A stretch of DNA of 64,000 nucleotides from Persicaria tinctoria (Eukaryota; Streptophyta; Magnoliopsida; Caryophyllales; Polygonaceae): assembly GCA_037127255.1 (NCBI GenBank), contig JBANSL010000014.1:66447646-66511645 (forward strand), read 5' to 3'. Position numbers and translations under genes: made by a program. Of the stretch, positions 41,152 through 52,820 are shown piece after piece (the first letter of the stretch is position 1; every line of letters begins with the position of its first letter). The notes under the pieces were generated by a model. The model saw only the letters and a program-made list of their open reading frames with translations. It was not told the DNA's origin and did no database searches.

Positions 41152-43039
41152 GGATCCTCAGCGTCAGCTGCCGGGGATTGGGGAAGGACCCGGCGGTTGA
41201 TTACATCACCGATGTGGTGAGGAGGTGGGCCCCGAAGGTGGTGTTCTTGATGGAGACAAATAGTGCAAAGCACATAATGGAGGGGATAAGACGAAAATTG
41301 GGCTTTAAGAACGACTTTACTGTGGAAGGTGTTGGAAAGTCGAGTGGCTTGTGCCTTATGTGGGAGGAGGAGATAGATTTGCAAGTTCAATCATATACAA
41401 GTCATCACTTGGATGCAAGGATAAAAGGGAATGAAGGAGAGTTTTGACGGATTACTGGGTTGTACGGGTGGACAGAGGTGAGAGAACGACACTTTACTCT
41501 GAACTTACTGAAGAGGTTGAATGAGGATGCTTATGGGAGGTGGTTATGTGTAGGCGATTTCAACCACATATTGAACTCGGCTGATAAAAGTGGGGGTAGG
41601 GAGGTGAATTTTGATCGTCTGAGGAGCTTCCATGAAACACTGGAGGAATGTGAGTTGAGGGAGATAAGTTTTGAGGGTGATAGGTTTACGTGGGATAACG
41701 ACATGAAGGGTGATGCGTTCATCAAAGAACGAATTGATATGGGCCTGGCTAATGAGAATTTCCTAGAAAGGTACCCAAAGGTGATTGTTAAACACCTTCC
41801 TAGGGTTGGTTCGGACCATGTGCCGATTCTAGTAGACATGGAGGGGGAGGGTCGGCCGACAGGGGAGAGAAAGAAACCTCTCCCTTTTCGCTTTGAAGCC
41901 ATGTGGCTTGAAAAGGATGATTGTGAGGAGGTGATTAGAAACGGGTGATTGAACCTGGGAAGCCAAAGCGCAAAGGCTGGGGTGATGGGTAAAATCAAAA
42001 GGTGCGCAGGGGATCTGAAGGAATGGGACTTCCATAGTTTCGGGAATGTGAGGCGGGATCTTATAGAGGTGAGGTGGGAATTGGAGGAGATGCAGAAGGA
42101 GGGTATGATAGGGCAGAGGGTGGAAAAAAGGGGAGACTTGGAAAAGAGGGAGAGAGACCTTATGAGGAAGGAGGAGATCTTTTGGTTTCAGAGAGCGAAA
42201 GTGAACGAGTTCAAGTGGGGAGACAAGAACACAAGCTTTTTTCATAAAAAAGCGACGGGGAGGCAGAAAAGGAATAGGGTCACAAAGTTGGTAGATGATG
42301 AAAGGAGAGAGTGAAGAAGTTATGAGGGAATAACGAGGGTGGTTGTTGAGTATTTTTGAGACCTCTTCGAGTCTGATGTGAAAGCCCCTCCAGAGTCGGC
42401 TTCTCAAGGAATCGAGCCTTTAGTGTCGACGGAAGATAACTCAGAGCTGCTACGTCCCTTCACTGGGGAGGAGGTAAGATTGGCCTTGTTTTCTATGCAT
42501 CCCACAAAATCTCTCGGGCCCGACGGTATGTCAGCACTTTTCTATCAAAGGTACTGGCATATTGCGGGGACAGAGGTTTGTCGTTTTGTTATAGGTATAT
42601 TAAATGGGGGTGACATCTCGTTGGATTTGAATTATACTTTTATTTCTTTCATCCCGAAGGTTACTAACCCATGCAGAATGAAAGATTTGAGACCTATTAG
42701 TCTTTGTAATGTTATTTATAAGATTATTTCGAAGGTGTTAGCAAAAAGATTGAAGAAATGCCTAGGGAAGGTGGTGTCCCAGAGTCAAAGTGCTTTTGTT
42801 CCTGGGAGGCTGATCACGGACAATGTGTTGGCCGCCTTCGAGATCTTTCATTATATGAAGACTAAGAGGGGAGGGAGAAAGGGTTTCATGGCGCTAAAGC
42901 TATACATGAATAATGCGTACGATTGGGTGGAGGGGGGTTTCCTCGAACACTGCATGAGGAGGATGGGGTTTGAGGATAGGTGGGTGAGGCTGATTATGAG
43001 GTGTGTGACGATGGTCTCTTTCTCGGTCCTTTTGAGGGT
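41148..43039 (+). pseudogene. LINE-D ORF2 part 1: endonuclease, linker, N-terminal RT
   Basis: The endonuclease motifs are ILSVSCRGLG, LMETNS, LCVGDFNHIL, FTWDND and GSDHVPIL, with stops at 41445 and 41946. The linker has WFQRAKVNEFKWGDKNTSFFH. RT begins TKSLGPDGMSALFYQ and continues through FISFIPKV, DLRPISLCNVIYKI, SAFVPGRLITDN and ALKLYMNNAYDWVE (the usual D in the LDM motif is Y). It stops at SFSVLL. Several stops (also 42312, 42356) make it inactive. Confidence 0.85.
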
Positions 43040-43294
43040 TGTACTAAGGCAAGGCCCATTCAGCCCATCTGATAGCCCAGTTACCTCTCATACTAAATCA
43101 TGCTTTTCTGTATGTGCACAGCTGTGTATTGTGCCTATTCTAGAAGGATCCCATATGGTACAAGATTGTGACACTTGGCTCTTTCTAATCACCGGATCCT
43201 AGGGCTTCAAAAGTATATATACTGTACATGTAAATGTGTGCAAAATATATGGAGGAATGACAATGAATGTTCATCATAAATTACTGTTTTATCA
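43040..43294 (+). repeat. Putative 5' LTR of the copia element
   Basis: It is bounded by TG and CA, with a TATA-like AGTATATATACTG and a Met-tRNA primer-binding site 12 nt beyond its end. No second LTR is available to confirm the limits. Confidence 0.5.
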
Positions 43295-43398
43295 AATTAT
43301 CGTTTATGGTATCAGCGCCTCCATGGACGAATCGTCCAAGCCAGATCCTCCTTTCCTCTTCTCTATTTTTTTTATTTCATATTTCTCTATCCTCTATC

Positions 43399-44420
43399 AT
43401 GGATTCTAGTTCCACATTGCAAATTTCCTCCTCATCACACTTACCTACTTTCTCCAACATTTTGAAACTATCCTCTGATAATTACCCTTTGTGGAAGGCT
43501 CAGATCATTCCATATCTTAAATCCCAGGAGCTCTCTATGGCTATGTTGATTGAAACTATCCTCTGATAATTACCCTTTGTGGAAGGCTCAGATCATTCTA
43601 TATCTTAAATCCCAGGAGCTCTATGGCTATGTTGATGGCTCCATACCAGCCCCTCAGCCCAACGCCGATGTTTATGCGGCATATGGCTCAAGAAGGATCA
43701 AACTGCAATGGTTATTCTTACCGCCTCCCCCACTCCTCCCATTCTAGTTCAGGTGCTTGAGTGCACCACATCCTCCGAGATTTGGGGTCATTTCAGCGAC
43801 ACTTTCTCCGTAGCCTCAGCGGCCAATGTGGTGCAAACCCGTCTTCAGCTCACATCCGTGAAGAAAGGCTCCGATTGCGTCACCACCTACTTCAACAAAG
43901 TCAAGGCCCTTGTTGCTTCCCTTACTGAAGCCGGATGCACCATCCCCGACTAGGAATTTGTTGGCTACCTACTCTCTGGCCTTCGTCAGGGTTATGAGTC
44001 CGTTGTTACCTCTCTGTGCACCCAACCCACTGCCCTTACCCCTTGTCTGGTAATCTCACATCTCCTCCACCATGAATCACATTTGGCCTATAAAACACAA
44101 ACTCTCATCCAAAACACCTCTCTCTCAACATCTCAGACCCCTCCCAGCCATCCACTGATTCTACTTCCACCAAATCCACCAACAACTGGGGTCGCACCTA
44201 TGACAACACCAACAACAGCAATCGCTCAAATTCTGATAGTAACAGGGGCGCTTACTGTGGCAACTTCAGAGGTGGCTACCGCGGTCGTGGTCGCATGTAT
44301 TCACGAGGTGGTCATCAGTTCACCTTCTCTAGTGATATAGACACAAGACAAGTGTGTCACATGTGTTCAAAGAGAGGTCATGAAGCCCTCTCGTGCTGGA
44401 ACAGATTCAACCATGCTTTC
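43399..44420 (+). pseudogene. Copia gag with zinc knuckle
   Basis: The ATG is at 43399. Recognisable parts are LSSDNYPLWKAQI, YGYVDGS, SSEIWGHFSDTFS and YFNKVKALVASL, then a knuckle CHMCSKRGHEALSC (C-x2-C-x4-H-x4-C) near 44357-44400. An 88-bp tandem duplication (43464-43551 and 43552-about 43636) shifts the frame, and a TAG at 43951 and another frame change interrupt it. The family role is the particle coat protein. Confidence 0.8.
43464..43636 (+). repeat. 88-bp tandem duplication in copia gag
   Basis: GAAACTATCCTCTGATAATT starts both copies (43464, 43552). The duplication is 1 mod 3 and so breaks the reading frame; the first copy has two extra bases (CTCTCTATGG versus CTCTATGG). Confidence 0.9.
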
Positions 44421-45860
44421 CAATAGCCCCCGCCTGGTAACTTTCAGGCGAACTATACATCGACTCCATGGTTCTTTGACACAACAGCAACTCATCATTT
44501 CACTCCAGATGCTTCTAATTTCTCCAACGGTGGTCCCCCTTATCGTGGAACTGAAGAGGTGATGATAGGCAACGGATCGGGACTTCCAATTCAACACTAT
44601 GGTTCTGCCCTTCTTTCCCTTCCTAGTTGTCAGTTTCGTTTAAATACTCTCTTGCATTCTCCTTCACTCTCCAAAAATCTTATTTCCGTTAATCAATTTT
44701 GCCTAAATAACAATGTTTACTGTCAGTTTCATAAACATCACTTTCTTGTGAAAGATCAGACCACAAATCGGACTGTTTTCCAGGCTCCCGTTGAGAAGGG
44801 ACTTTATGCACTGACCAATAAAGCATTGTCGTTGACTTCTCCTCAGGCTTCTGCAACGACCACAACTACAGTTTCTCTCTGGCATCACCATTTTGGCCAT
44901 CCGGCTGCCGTCACCACTAGAAAGTTGTTTACTCGGCTACATCTTCTCATACCTAGTAATTATTACCCTACCCGGTTTTATTGTTCGCCTTGTGAACGAG
45001 ATAAAGCCGATAACCTCCCACATCCACCCTCTCCATCTCGATCCACCGGACCTTTTAATTTGTTATTTGTGGATGTTTAGGTCCCAGCATATCTTATATC
45101 TACTAGAGGCTATAAGTATTACGTCTCAATTTTAGATGATCATTCAAAGTTCTTATGGCTTTTCCCACTTGCTACCAAAAATCTAGTTACAACTGTTATT
45201 GCCAATTTTATCAATTTTGTAACCACCTTTTTCACCACAAAAATAAAGTCGATTCAAACCGACGGTGGCTCTGAATTTAAACCAATAATCCTACTCTCAC
45301 CACGAAAATAAGCTTAGAATCTCTCATCACTTAACGGATAAAACGGAAGTATCGAAAATCGCCACCGCCAAATTGTCAATACCGGCTAAGCCCTCCTTGC
45401 TCATTCCTCTCTCCCTCTCATATATTGGGATTTTGTGTTTGAAACCGATGCATATTTAATCAATTGCATTCCCTCATCCGTTCTTTCTTACAATACCCCA
45501 TATGATATCCTCATGAAAAAGCCACCCGACTTCAAATTTCTCAAAGTTTTCGGATGTCTTTGCTATCCCAACCTCCGCCCCTAAAATTCCCACAAACTTT
45601 CATATCGCTACACTCCATGTGTGTTCTTGGGATATAGCAATAGTCACAAAGGCTACCTCTTCTTGGCCCTGGATAGTCATAGAATGTACATCTCTAGAGA
45701 CGTAATATTTCATGAACTCTCATTTCCCTTTACTGGACTTCTTTCAAACCAAACACCAAACACCCCTTCACTCCCTCCTTTATTACCCTCACTGGGCCTT
45801 TTTCCTTTTATCCCACATTATAACCCACCTAGCCAACCACCACCAGCCCATTACCTCTAA
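44421..45860 (+). pseudogene. Copia protease and integrase
   Basis: The protease box reads WFFDTTATHHF where copia elements have a D-S-G catalytic triad, so the active site is lost. The pre-integrase domain follows (LWHHHFGHPA, then CSPCERDKAD), and the integrase core (ISTRGYKYYVSILDDHSKF, IQTDGGSEF). After about 45300 a deletion and stops intervene, and the C-terminal integrase part continues (FLKVFGCLCYPNL, CVFLGYSNSHKGYL). It is non-functional. Confidence 0.82.
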
Positions 45861-45991
45861 ATGACCCAAATTCTCAAACCACACAATCACCCTCCTCCTC
45901 TGAGCAATTTCAATCCTCTCAAACGCCACCATCCACACAATCTGAGCAGTCCCCAATCATTCATCCCCCACCTCCATTACCTACTCACACC

Positions 45992-47550
45992 ATGGTCACA
46001 AGAGCCAAAGATAATATCCACAAGCCCCTTCATCGCACAGATGGTGCAATTAATTGGCCTCCCCACGCTCACTCAACATCTATCTCCCCACAATCAATCC
46101 CTGATGAGCCTTCCTCATTCACCAAAGCAAATAAACATCATGAATGGCGTCTTGCCACGGACTCAGAATTTCGTGCCCTCCTCACTACCAAGACTTGGGA
46201 CTTAGTCCCACCTTCTCCCCAAGCTAATGTCCTTGCGGTTAAATGGGTCTATAAGACCAAACATCGTGCAAATGGTGACATCGAGAGGCGAAAAGCGCGT
46301 CTCGTGGCTAAGGGTTTTCATCAGATGCAAAGGCTCGATTTTAACAAAATCTTTAACCCGGTGGTCAAGCCTTCGAAAATTAGACTCTTGCTCACCCTCG
46401 CGGCAATGTCGAATTGGTCAGTGCCTCAATTGGATATCCAAAACGTCTTTCTCCACGGGGATCTCGAAGAGGTGGTCTATGTCAAACAACCCCCAGGTTT
46501 TTCCCACCCTCAATTTTCACATTACATATGTCGTCTCCGAAAGTCCCTATATGGTCTAAAGCAAGCTCCGCACGCATGATTTGCCAAGCTCAGCTCCGCT
46601 CTTATCTCCTTGGGTTTCTCCCCGTCTAAGGCCGATTCTTCCCTTTTCTCATTCAGGTATAGCACTAAAATCATGTTTGTCCTGGTTGATGTTGACGATT
46701 TCATTGTCATCGGGTCCTCTGACTCGCTTGTTGATCAATTTGCCCAATCCTTGGCTAAAACCTTTCCTGTCAAAGACCCAGGTTCTCTTCATTACTTTCT
46801 AGGCATCGAGGTTACTCAGACTCCGTCGGGTTTCTCTATTTCACAATCCAAATACATTCTTGATCTTCTTTCTAAACTCAATATGCAATCTTGCAAACCT
46901 GTGTCAACCCCAAGTCCCCAACAACTGCCCACTTTGATTTCCATTCCCCTTCTCCTTCCTTCGATGACATTTACCTCTATCGTATTTTTGGAAGTCTCCA
47001 GTACTTAGCCTTCACACGCCCTGACATTGCATTACCTATCAACAAATTGTGCCAACTTATGCACAAACCCACCATTCTCCATTGTCAGGCAACCAAGCGG
47101 TTCCTTCGCTACCTACAGGACACACATTCTCTGGCTCTTCATCTGGCTGCTGCTTCACCGATGACTTTGTCAGGCTTCTCTGACTCGGATTGGGCAACTG
47201 ATAGCCTAGATAGATGCTCCACTGGTGCCTACTGTATCTACCTTGGTTCCTCCCTTATTTCATGGTCCTCTAAGAAGCAAACAAATGTTTCCCGGTCATC
47301 GGCAGAGGCAGAATATCGCTCTATGGCAACTGCAACCTGCGAAGTCTTATGGCTTCAGTCCCTGCTTGCTGAACTTGGATTCTTCCTTCGTGATCCACCC
47401 ACCATTTGGTGTGACAATATCGGTGCTACTTATCGTGCTGCAAATCCCGTCTTTCATCAACGTACGAAACATATTCCTCTTGACTATCATTTTGTGCGTG
47501 AAAGACTAGTACACAATGTCTTGTTTTCTCTTTCCTGTGGAACTATGTAG
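45992..47550 (+). pseudogene. Copia reverse transcriptase and RNase H
   Basis: Motifs are VKWVYKTKHRANGDIERRKARL, QLDIQNVFLHGDLEE and SLYGLKQAPHA, then TGA in place of Trp at 46577. The catalytic box is LVDVDDFIV where the family has YVDD. RNase H is present as GFSDSDWATD, SWSSKKQTNVSRSSAEAEYRS and WCDNIGATY. The end, HFVRERLVHN, is followed by unrelated sequence and a stop. Confidence 0.85.
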
Positions 47551-49188
47551 GGAAATTGAACAAATTATCTGCAACTTTTGGTGGGGGATGGGGATGAACG
47601 AAGAAGGGTTCATTGGCTTAGTTGGAAGAGGATGTGTGCTCTTTAGGAGAAGGGAGGCTTGGGATTTAGGGACCTCGAGGCTTTCAACTTAGCGATTCTA
47701 GCCAAGAAAGGGTGGAGGCTTCTTCAAGAGCCCTCATCCTTACTGGCTAGGATGTTAGCAGCTAGATATCACCCGCAGACAGATTTTATGGGTGCAAGGT
47801 TGGGGCAAAATCCGATCTACACTTGGAGAAGTTTGCTGCGAGGGAGAGAGTTTCTGGAAAAGGGGTTGAGATGGAGTGTGGGAAATGGGAGTAGTATAAG
47901 AATATGGGATGATAAGTGGATCCCTAGGCCAAGGAGTTTCAAGGTGCTGAACCGGGCACCGGAGGGGCAGGAGGATATGAGAGTGATAGAGATGATAGAT
48001 TGAATGAGAGGGGAATGGGATGAGGAGAGTGTGAGGCGGCTTCTCTGGACTCCGGACGCTGACATTGTCATGCAGATGAGATTGGTGAGGGTTGATGCAG
48101 GGGATGAGAGGCTTTGGCATTACTCAAAACATGGCGACTTCAGTGGTAAGTCGGCTTATTGGGTGGCCATGGAAGGAAGGAAGGGGGTGGGGATAACGGG
48201 CCAATCGGATGATTCTAGGGTCGCCGGGTTGTGGAGAAAGGTGTGGGGGATCAAAACACCGCCTCAGATTCGGAACCTCATGTGGAGAGCGTGCAAAGAG
48301 GTGCTACCGTGTAAGACAAACTTGTGTAAGAGGAGAGTGTTCGCTGATCATTGGTGTGAGGTGTGTGGGCTGGAGGAGGACGGTTTCCACGCCATCTATA
48401 GTTGCAGGATTGCAAAGATTTTCTGGAAGCAAGTCCCATAAATTGGGAGGTGAGGGAAGGGGTGTCATTCGGTCCTTGATTTCTTCGAACTGGTGAATTG
48501 TTACTAGAAAGCTGAGGGAGTGCAGGTATGGGCTTTTGTAGTGGAGGCCATCTAGAGGGCTCAGAACGAAGGGATTTTTGAGGGGAGGTGGCATGAACCG
48601 CAGAGGGAGGTGGAGAAGGCGATGTTGATGTTAGGCGAATATAGGGAGGTGGTGGATGGAGGAAAGAAGGGTCGGGAGGTGATTGAGAGATCAAATGAAA
48701 GGAAGGGGGGGTGCATGCCAGCCCGAGGGCGCGTCAAGGTCAACTGTGATGTTGCAGTTGATAGACCGAGGGGCTTTGGGATCAGATTCATTGTAAGAGA
48801 TGACGAGGAGAAGGTGTTGTTGTTGGGAGCGAAATGCGTTCGGGCTTCAACAGAGGTAGAGATGGTGGAGGTAGAGGCGGTACTCTGGGCGCTGCAAGCA
48901 GTCCGAGCAAGAGAGTTCGAGCGAGTGGAGATTGAGTTGGATTGCTTATCCCTTATTAGCAAATTGAGAAAGGATGGGGAAATTCGGAGTGCGATGGGGA
49001 TGTTGATAAGGAACGCAAAGCAGTTGTCCAAGGTGTTTGCTGAGTGCTTTTGGCTCCATGCTCGGTGGACGAAGAACGCAACTGCCCATTTTCTGGCAAG
49101 TTGGCGCCCAAGTTCGGCTCTTATATTTTGTTCAAATAATGTTTGGCCGGTTGGCCTTGAAGACATTGTAAATGATGACTTGAAGTAA
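47541..49188 (+). pseudogene. LINE-D ORF2 part 2: post-RT, zf-RVT, RNase H
   Basis: LINE sequence resumes with CREIEQIICNFWWG, the segment that follows RT. The frame 47659-48003 carries GFRDLEAFNLAILAKKGWRL and WSVGNGSSIRIWDDKW. Zf-RVT is in 48004-48441 (KTPPQIRNLMWRA, CEVCGLEEDGFHAIYSC). RNase H is at 48610-49188 (VNCDVAVD, EVEAVLWALQAV, IELDCLSLI). Stops at 47646, 48003 and 48441 separate them. Confidence 0.85.
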
Positions 49189-49204
49189 TCAAATATTTGG
49201 CTTA

Positions 49205-49308
49205 TGCTAAAAAAAATTATTTAAAAAGTCGATATTTTATATAGTTTTTAGCTCCTAAAAAAACGTGCATGAATAGTAAAACGTCAAGTTTTGTTGAACG
49301 AAGGGAGT
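49205..49308. mobile_element. Right half of a Stowaway-like MITE
   Basis: AAAAAGTCGATATTTTATAT, AGCTCCTAAAAA.ACGTGCATGAATA and TTTTGTTGAACGAAGGGAGTA match the right half of the MITE at 61224-61448. The left half is absent, and LINE-D's poly(A) abuts it. Confidence 0.7.
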
Positions 49309-49437
49309 ACTAAAATGTCAAATTTTAATTAACACAGTGTATCAAATTTCAACATACATCAAGTGGGCAACTATTTCCTTTAATTTAAACATCACTTCAT
49401 TTCTCCTACTGGATCTTGATCCTAATTTCTAAATAAA

Positions 49438-49470
49438 CTAGCCAAGGTATACCTGTGCTACGCACGGGAC
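49438..49470 (-). mobile_element. Helitron 3' end (hairpin plus CTAG)
   Basis: On the minus strand, CCCGTGCGTAGCACAGG (hairpin, 49468-49452) is followed 10 nt later by CTAG and then T, the canonical plant Helitron terminus. The element body would extend to the right; its TC start was not located. Confidence 0.65.
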
Positions 49471-51228
49471 GTAAATATTAGTTTTGCTATTTTATAAGCC
49501 TCTTTATGAGCTTATTTTATATCGTCTCATTGACTAATCTAAACAGTATATGTATACAATAGTAAATCTTGGTTTTATATACTTGATAATTTGGTTTAAG
49601 TTATTTATTAAATCTTTATATTTATATGGGTTTTTTTTTCAAGAAGACACCTTGTAAAATAATTTTTTAAATAAAAAAATACCTTTAAATTTTGTTTAAA
49701 CAAAAACACCTTATATAATATAAGGTATTCGATCAATTGAAGCACCAACTTTTATTTTACAACTAAAATTTCAAGTTTTCAGTGATATTTTTTAATCTAT
49801 AATGGAAATGCCCGTATTTAACTAACATTTTTTATAATCTACAAAGTCTTGTACTTTTTTTTTGTTTTGAAAAAACGAATAATGAAATCTTGTTAAAACC
49901 TTTTATTATACCATCCTATTTTTTGTATATAGATGAATCTTGCAAAAGTATATATATAAATATATATAATAATAATTAAATATTGTTGAAGTGGATCGAG
50001 CCGGCCAATACAATGTATTTATGAGTTTTTACATTAAGTGTCTTGATCTTCATCTTCAAGGCTTACGATGACTGATTCGGGCTCACCATCGGTTTAGTGT
50101 TAGTGGTCAGTTTCTTCACCTCTTTTCCTAGCTTTTGGCGTTTGAAAATTTGAAGACTTGTCAAAGTAGCTAGTAATGCTAAAATCACATTTCATATCCA
50201 TTTGAAGTAATTGTGTTGATAGCCTTTTTAAAAAATCAACGATTCTCATTCCAAACTCTTAATTTTAATTTATTGTTCAACTCTCCTTTGATTTTTTCAT
50301 TTTTGACTTTTTTTAATAAATTAAAGACTAAAGGAATTTACCTTAATTATATCAATAAAAAATGAATTTCAAAGCATTTTGTTGGCATGTAAAATAAATT
50401 CATTGAAAAAGAGAGTATATACGTACCGAGTATTGACCCACTCTAATCTAATTGATTAAGTATAGATAAATAAGTACGTGGACTCCAAAAAAGCAAAAAA
50501 AGATCTTTGAGTTTTTCCTATCCTAGTTCCCCTGGTTTTTTTTATGACCTCTTGTTCTTCTATTTTTTGTTTTGGTTTTTAACTTTTAAGAAATTTACGG
50601 AAGATTCGACCCTATACTCTTTTCCATTGATCATATATACATAAAAAGATATTGAGTAGCCGATGAGCTTATAACGGTAGTCATTGAATTTATGGCAATC
50701 AATTCAATAAAATTGAAGTTAATTAACCGTTTGTTTTTTCTTCCATCATTTCATATCCCTTCAAAGTGTCCAAGTTAGTGGTCATTGGAGTATTGAATTT
50801 AGCATGGATAATAATTTATATTAATGGTTGCAAGTAATTAATCCTAATTCATCCATGTATAATAGTCCTCCATAATAATATATGATAAATGATGATAATC
50901 ATGATGTATATTGGTACAAAAAGTAAAATATTTTTTTAATTAATTTTCACCATGTTTTAATTAGGAGATTAGAAATACTGAGTATAAAAAAAATGACATA
51001 AAAAAGTAATAAATTATTATCAATGCTAAATTTGGATTAACTTATATGTTTTATTACTTATATAATTACATTTTAGAAATTGTTAGGCGAAAATTAAAAT
51101 TAATTTATTAATTATGTTAAAATCCATTAAGGATTCTAAAACTAACAAAATATATCGATAAAATAGACTTTTAATATTCGGCTTCAACAAAGAAAATCCA
51201 TAAATTGGGATCGTAAAGATGCTTTGAT
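49471..51228. other. AT-rich non-coding, possibly Helitron body
   Basis: No coding motif, RNA gene or terminal repeat is recognised. Confidence 0.4.
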
Positions 51229-51244
51229 AGGTATAGATATAAAA

Positions 51245-51343
51245 AAAACCATTCCGGAATAGCTCATCGGAAAGGACTTGTGGGTAGTACCCATAGGTCC
51301 CCGGTTCGAACCCCGGAATGGATGCTCTTTATTTACCTATTCA
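51245..51343 (+). mobile_element. tRNA-derived SINE, copy 3, 16-bp TSD
   Basis: AGGTATAGATATAAAA flanks it at 51229-51244 and 51344-51359. The head contains GGAATAGCTCATCGG (A-box region) and GGTTCGAACCC (a good B box), the tail GCTCTTTATTTACCTATTC. Best preserved of the three copies. The first bases of the right TSD (AAGGTAT) coincide with the 3' end expected from copy 2, so the exact boundary is ambiguous by about 6 bp. Confidence 0.85.
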
Positions 51344-51752
51344 AGGTATAGATATAAAAGATTAAGGATTAATTGATTTTTATATGAATATATGTTATTC
51401 TGATTATTTGAATTTCATAAATATATTGGGGTTTAAAATGATGTGAATGAAGTCATTATTATTGAGCATAGAAATTTATGAAAATATAATTAAATTTTCA
51501 TAAGTTAGTAAGAGTATATAATAAACCTTTTATGAATACACTAATAAAATTAAAGAAAAAGAAAATGATTAAAAAATAAGAGTGTCTTTAATGACAGCCA
51601 TTAAGGAGTATTGGGACACAATTTTTAAAGGGCTATTTGCACAAATACCACTTTTTGTTTGTGGGTTTGCAAAAATACCACTTTTTTGGAAAATTTGCAC
51701 AACTACCATTGGTGGTATTTTTGCAAATAAAACTAGGGAAGGGCTAAACCGG

Positions 51753-51965
51753 TTACAGGTTGTCACAAGGAGAGAGAGAGTTTTGGTGGGGGATTTTCAC
51801 AACCCTAATTTCTTCCTCCTCTTCTTCATCTTCTTCGTCCCCTTCACCTTCAGAGTCTGGAACAATTCGGAAGCTTGAGCACAAACTTGAGCTTATTCTC
51901 TCTCTTCCGGCCGCCGTCCTCCGCGTCGGTATTGTCATCCTCGTCGAACTCGTCATCGTCGTCAT
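51753..51965 (-). other. Possible captured fragment with acidic stretch
   Basis: On the minus strand a 70-codon frame encodes a Thr/Arg-rich start followed by DSEGEGDEEDEEEEEE. The plus strand gives a poly-Ser run. It is likely low-complexity captured sequence and not a gene. Confidence 0.2.
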
Positions 51966-52449
51966 CTAATTAGTCTTCGTCGTCGTAGTCGATGAGGTCG
52001 TACCTAACAAAACTCCGTCGTCGGAGGCTCCGACAAGCTTCTCGCCGCTCCTTCTCCTCAGTATCCCGCCGATGATGGCTGCGGTGGCCGGAGTTCGACT
52101 CAGCCGCCGCCCTAGCTGCCAGATCTATCTTCATGGCCTGCCTTTCTTCTTCCTCACGATTTGACTCATCTTCTCTCTCTCAGCCACTCTCTTTCCTCTA
52201 TGTATTTTGTCCTCACCATTTGTTTCATGCAATTTCCATCAGACGAACAGAGTCAGTTTACAAATTATATTCATCTCCCTCTGTCACCTAACAGACTAAC
52301 CCATGTCACTGTACCCCTATCACTCCACGTGAAACCCATGTCACCCCTTATGAATCGGAAGCCTATAACCAATACCTCAAACCTCCTTCAATCGGCCACC
52401 TACGACATCCACATATCCCAATTTTCACACCTCGTCACCCAATTTCATA

Positions 52450-52820
52450 ATGGAAACCCCTGTCACCCAATTTCAAACCCCTGTCACCCAATTTCGGAAC
52501 CCTTCTCTCCAAAATGGAAACCCCTGTCACCCAATGTCAAACCCCTGTCACCCAATTTCGGAACTCTTCTCTCCAAAATGGAAACCCCTGTCACCCAATG
52601 TCAAACCCATGTCACCCCATTTCGGAACCCTTCTCTACAAAATGTAAACCCCTGTCACCCAATGTCAAACCCCTGTCACCCCATTTTGGAACCCTTCTCT
52701 ACAAAATGTAAACCCCTGTCACCCAATGTCAAACCCCTGTCACCCCATTTTGGAACCCTTCTCTACAAAATGGAAACCCCTATCACCCAATGTCAAACCC
52801 CTGTTACCCAATTCGAACCT
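52450..52820 (+). repeat. Minisatellite, exact 64-bp period, about 5.8 copies
   Basis: Unit starts (ATGGAAACCCC or ATGTAAACCCC) fall at 52450, 52514, 52578, 52642, 52706 and 52770, all 64 bp apart. Each unit holds CCCTGTCACCCAATxTCAAA twice. Because 64 is 1 mod 3, the same DNA is read in all three frames in successive units and none contains a stop, giving a 234-codon plus-strand frame (52161-52865) with SPNVKPLSPNFGTLL-type repeats. I regard that frame as a by-product of the repeat. Confidence 0.95.

Larger units (their letters stand above)
43040..47540 (+). mobile_element. Ty1/copia element inserted in LINE-D, 3' LTR lost
   Basis: A putative 5' LTR (about 43040-43294, TGTACTAAGG to TTTTATCA, with a TATATATAC promoter box) is followed by the primer-binding TGGTATCAGCGCC at 43307. 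Gag, protease, integrase, RT and RNase H follow in copia order. Coding sequence runs into LINE-D at about 47540 without a polypurine tract or 3' LTR. Confidence 0.85.
40690..49215 (+). mobile_element. LINE-D, L1-type retrotransposon split by a copia element
   Basis: ORF1 remnant, endonuclease, linker and the first half of RT are at 40690-43039. The post-RT, zf-RVT and RNase H parts are at about 47545-49188, ending in A8 at about 49211. About 250 residues of RT including the YADD box are absent, so the copia insertion was followed by a deletion. No TSD was found. It is a different, more G-rich subfamily than LINE-A, B and C. Confidence 0.85.
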
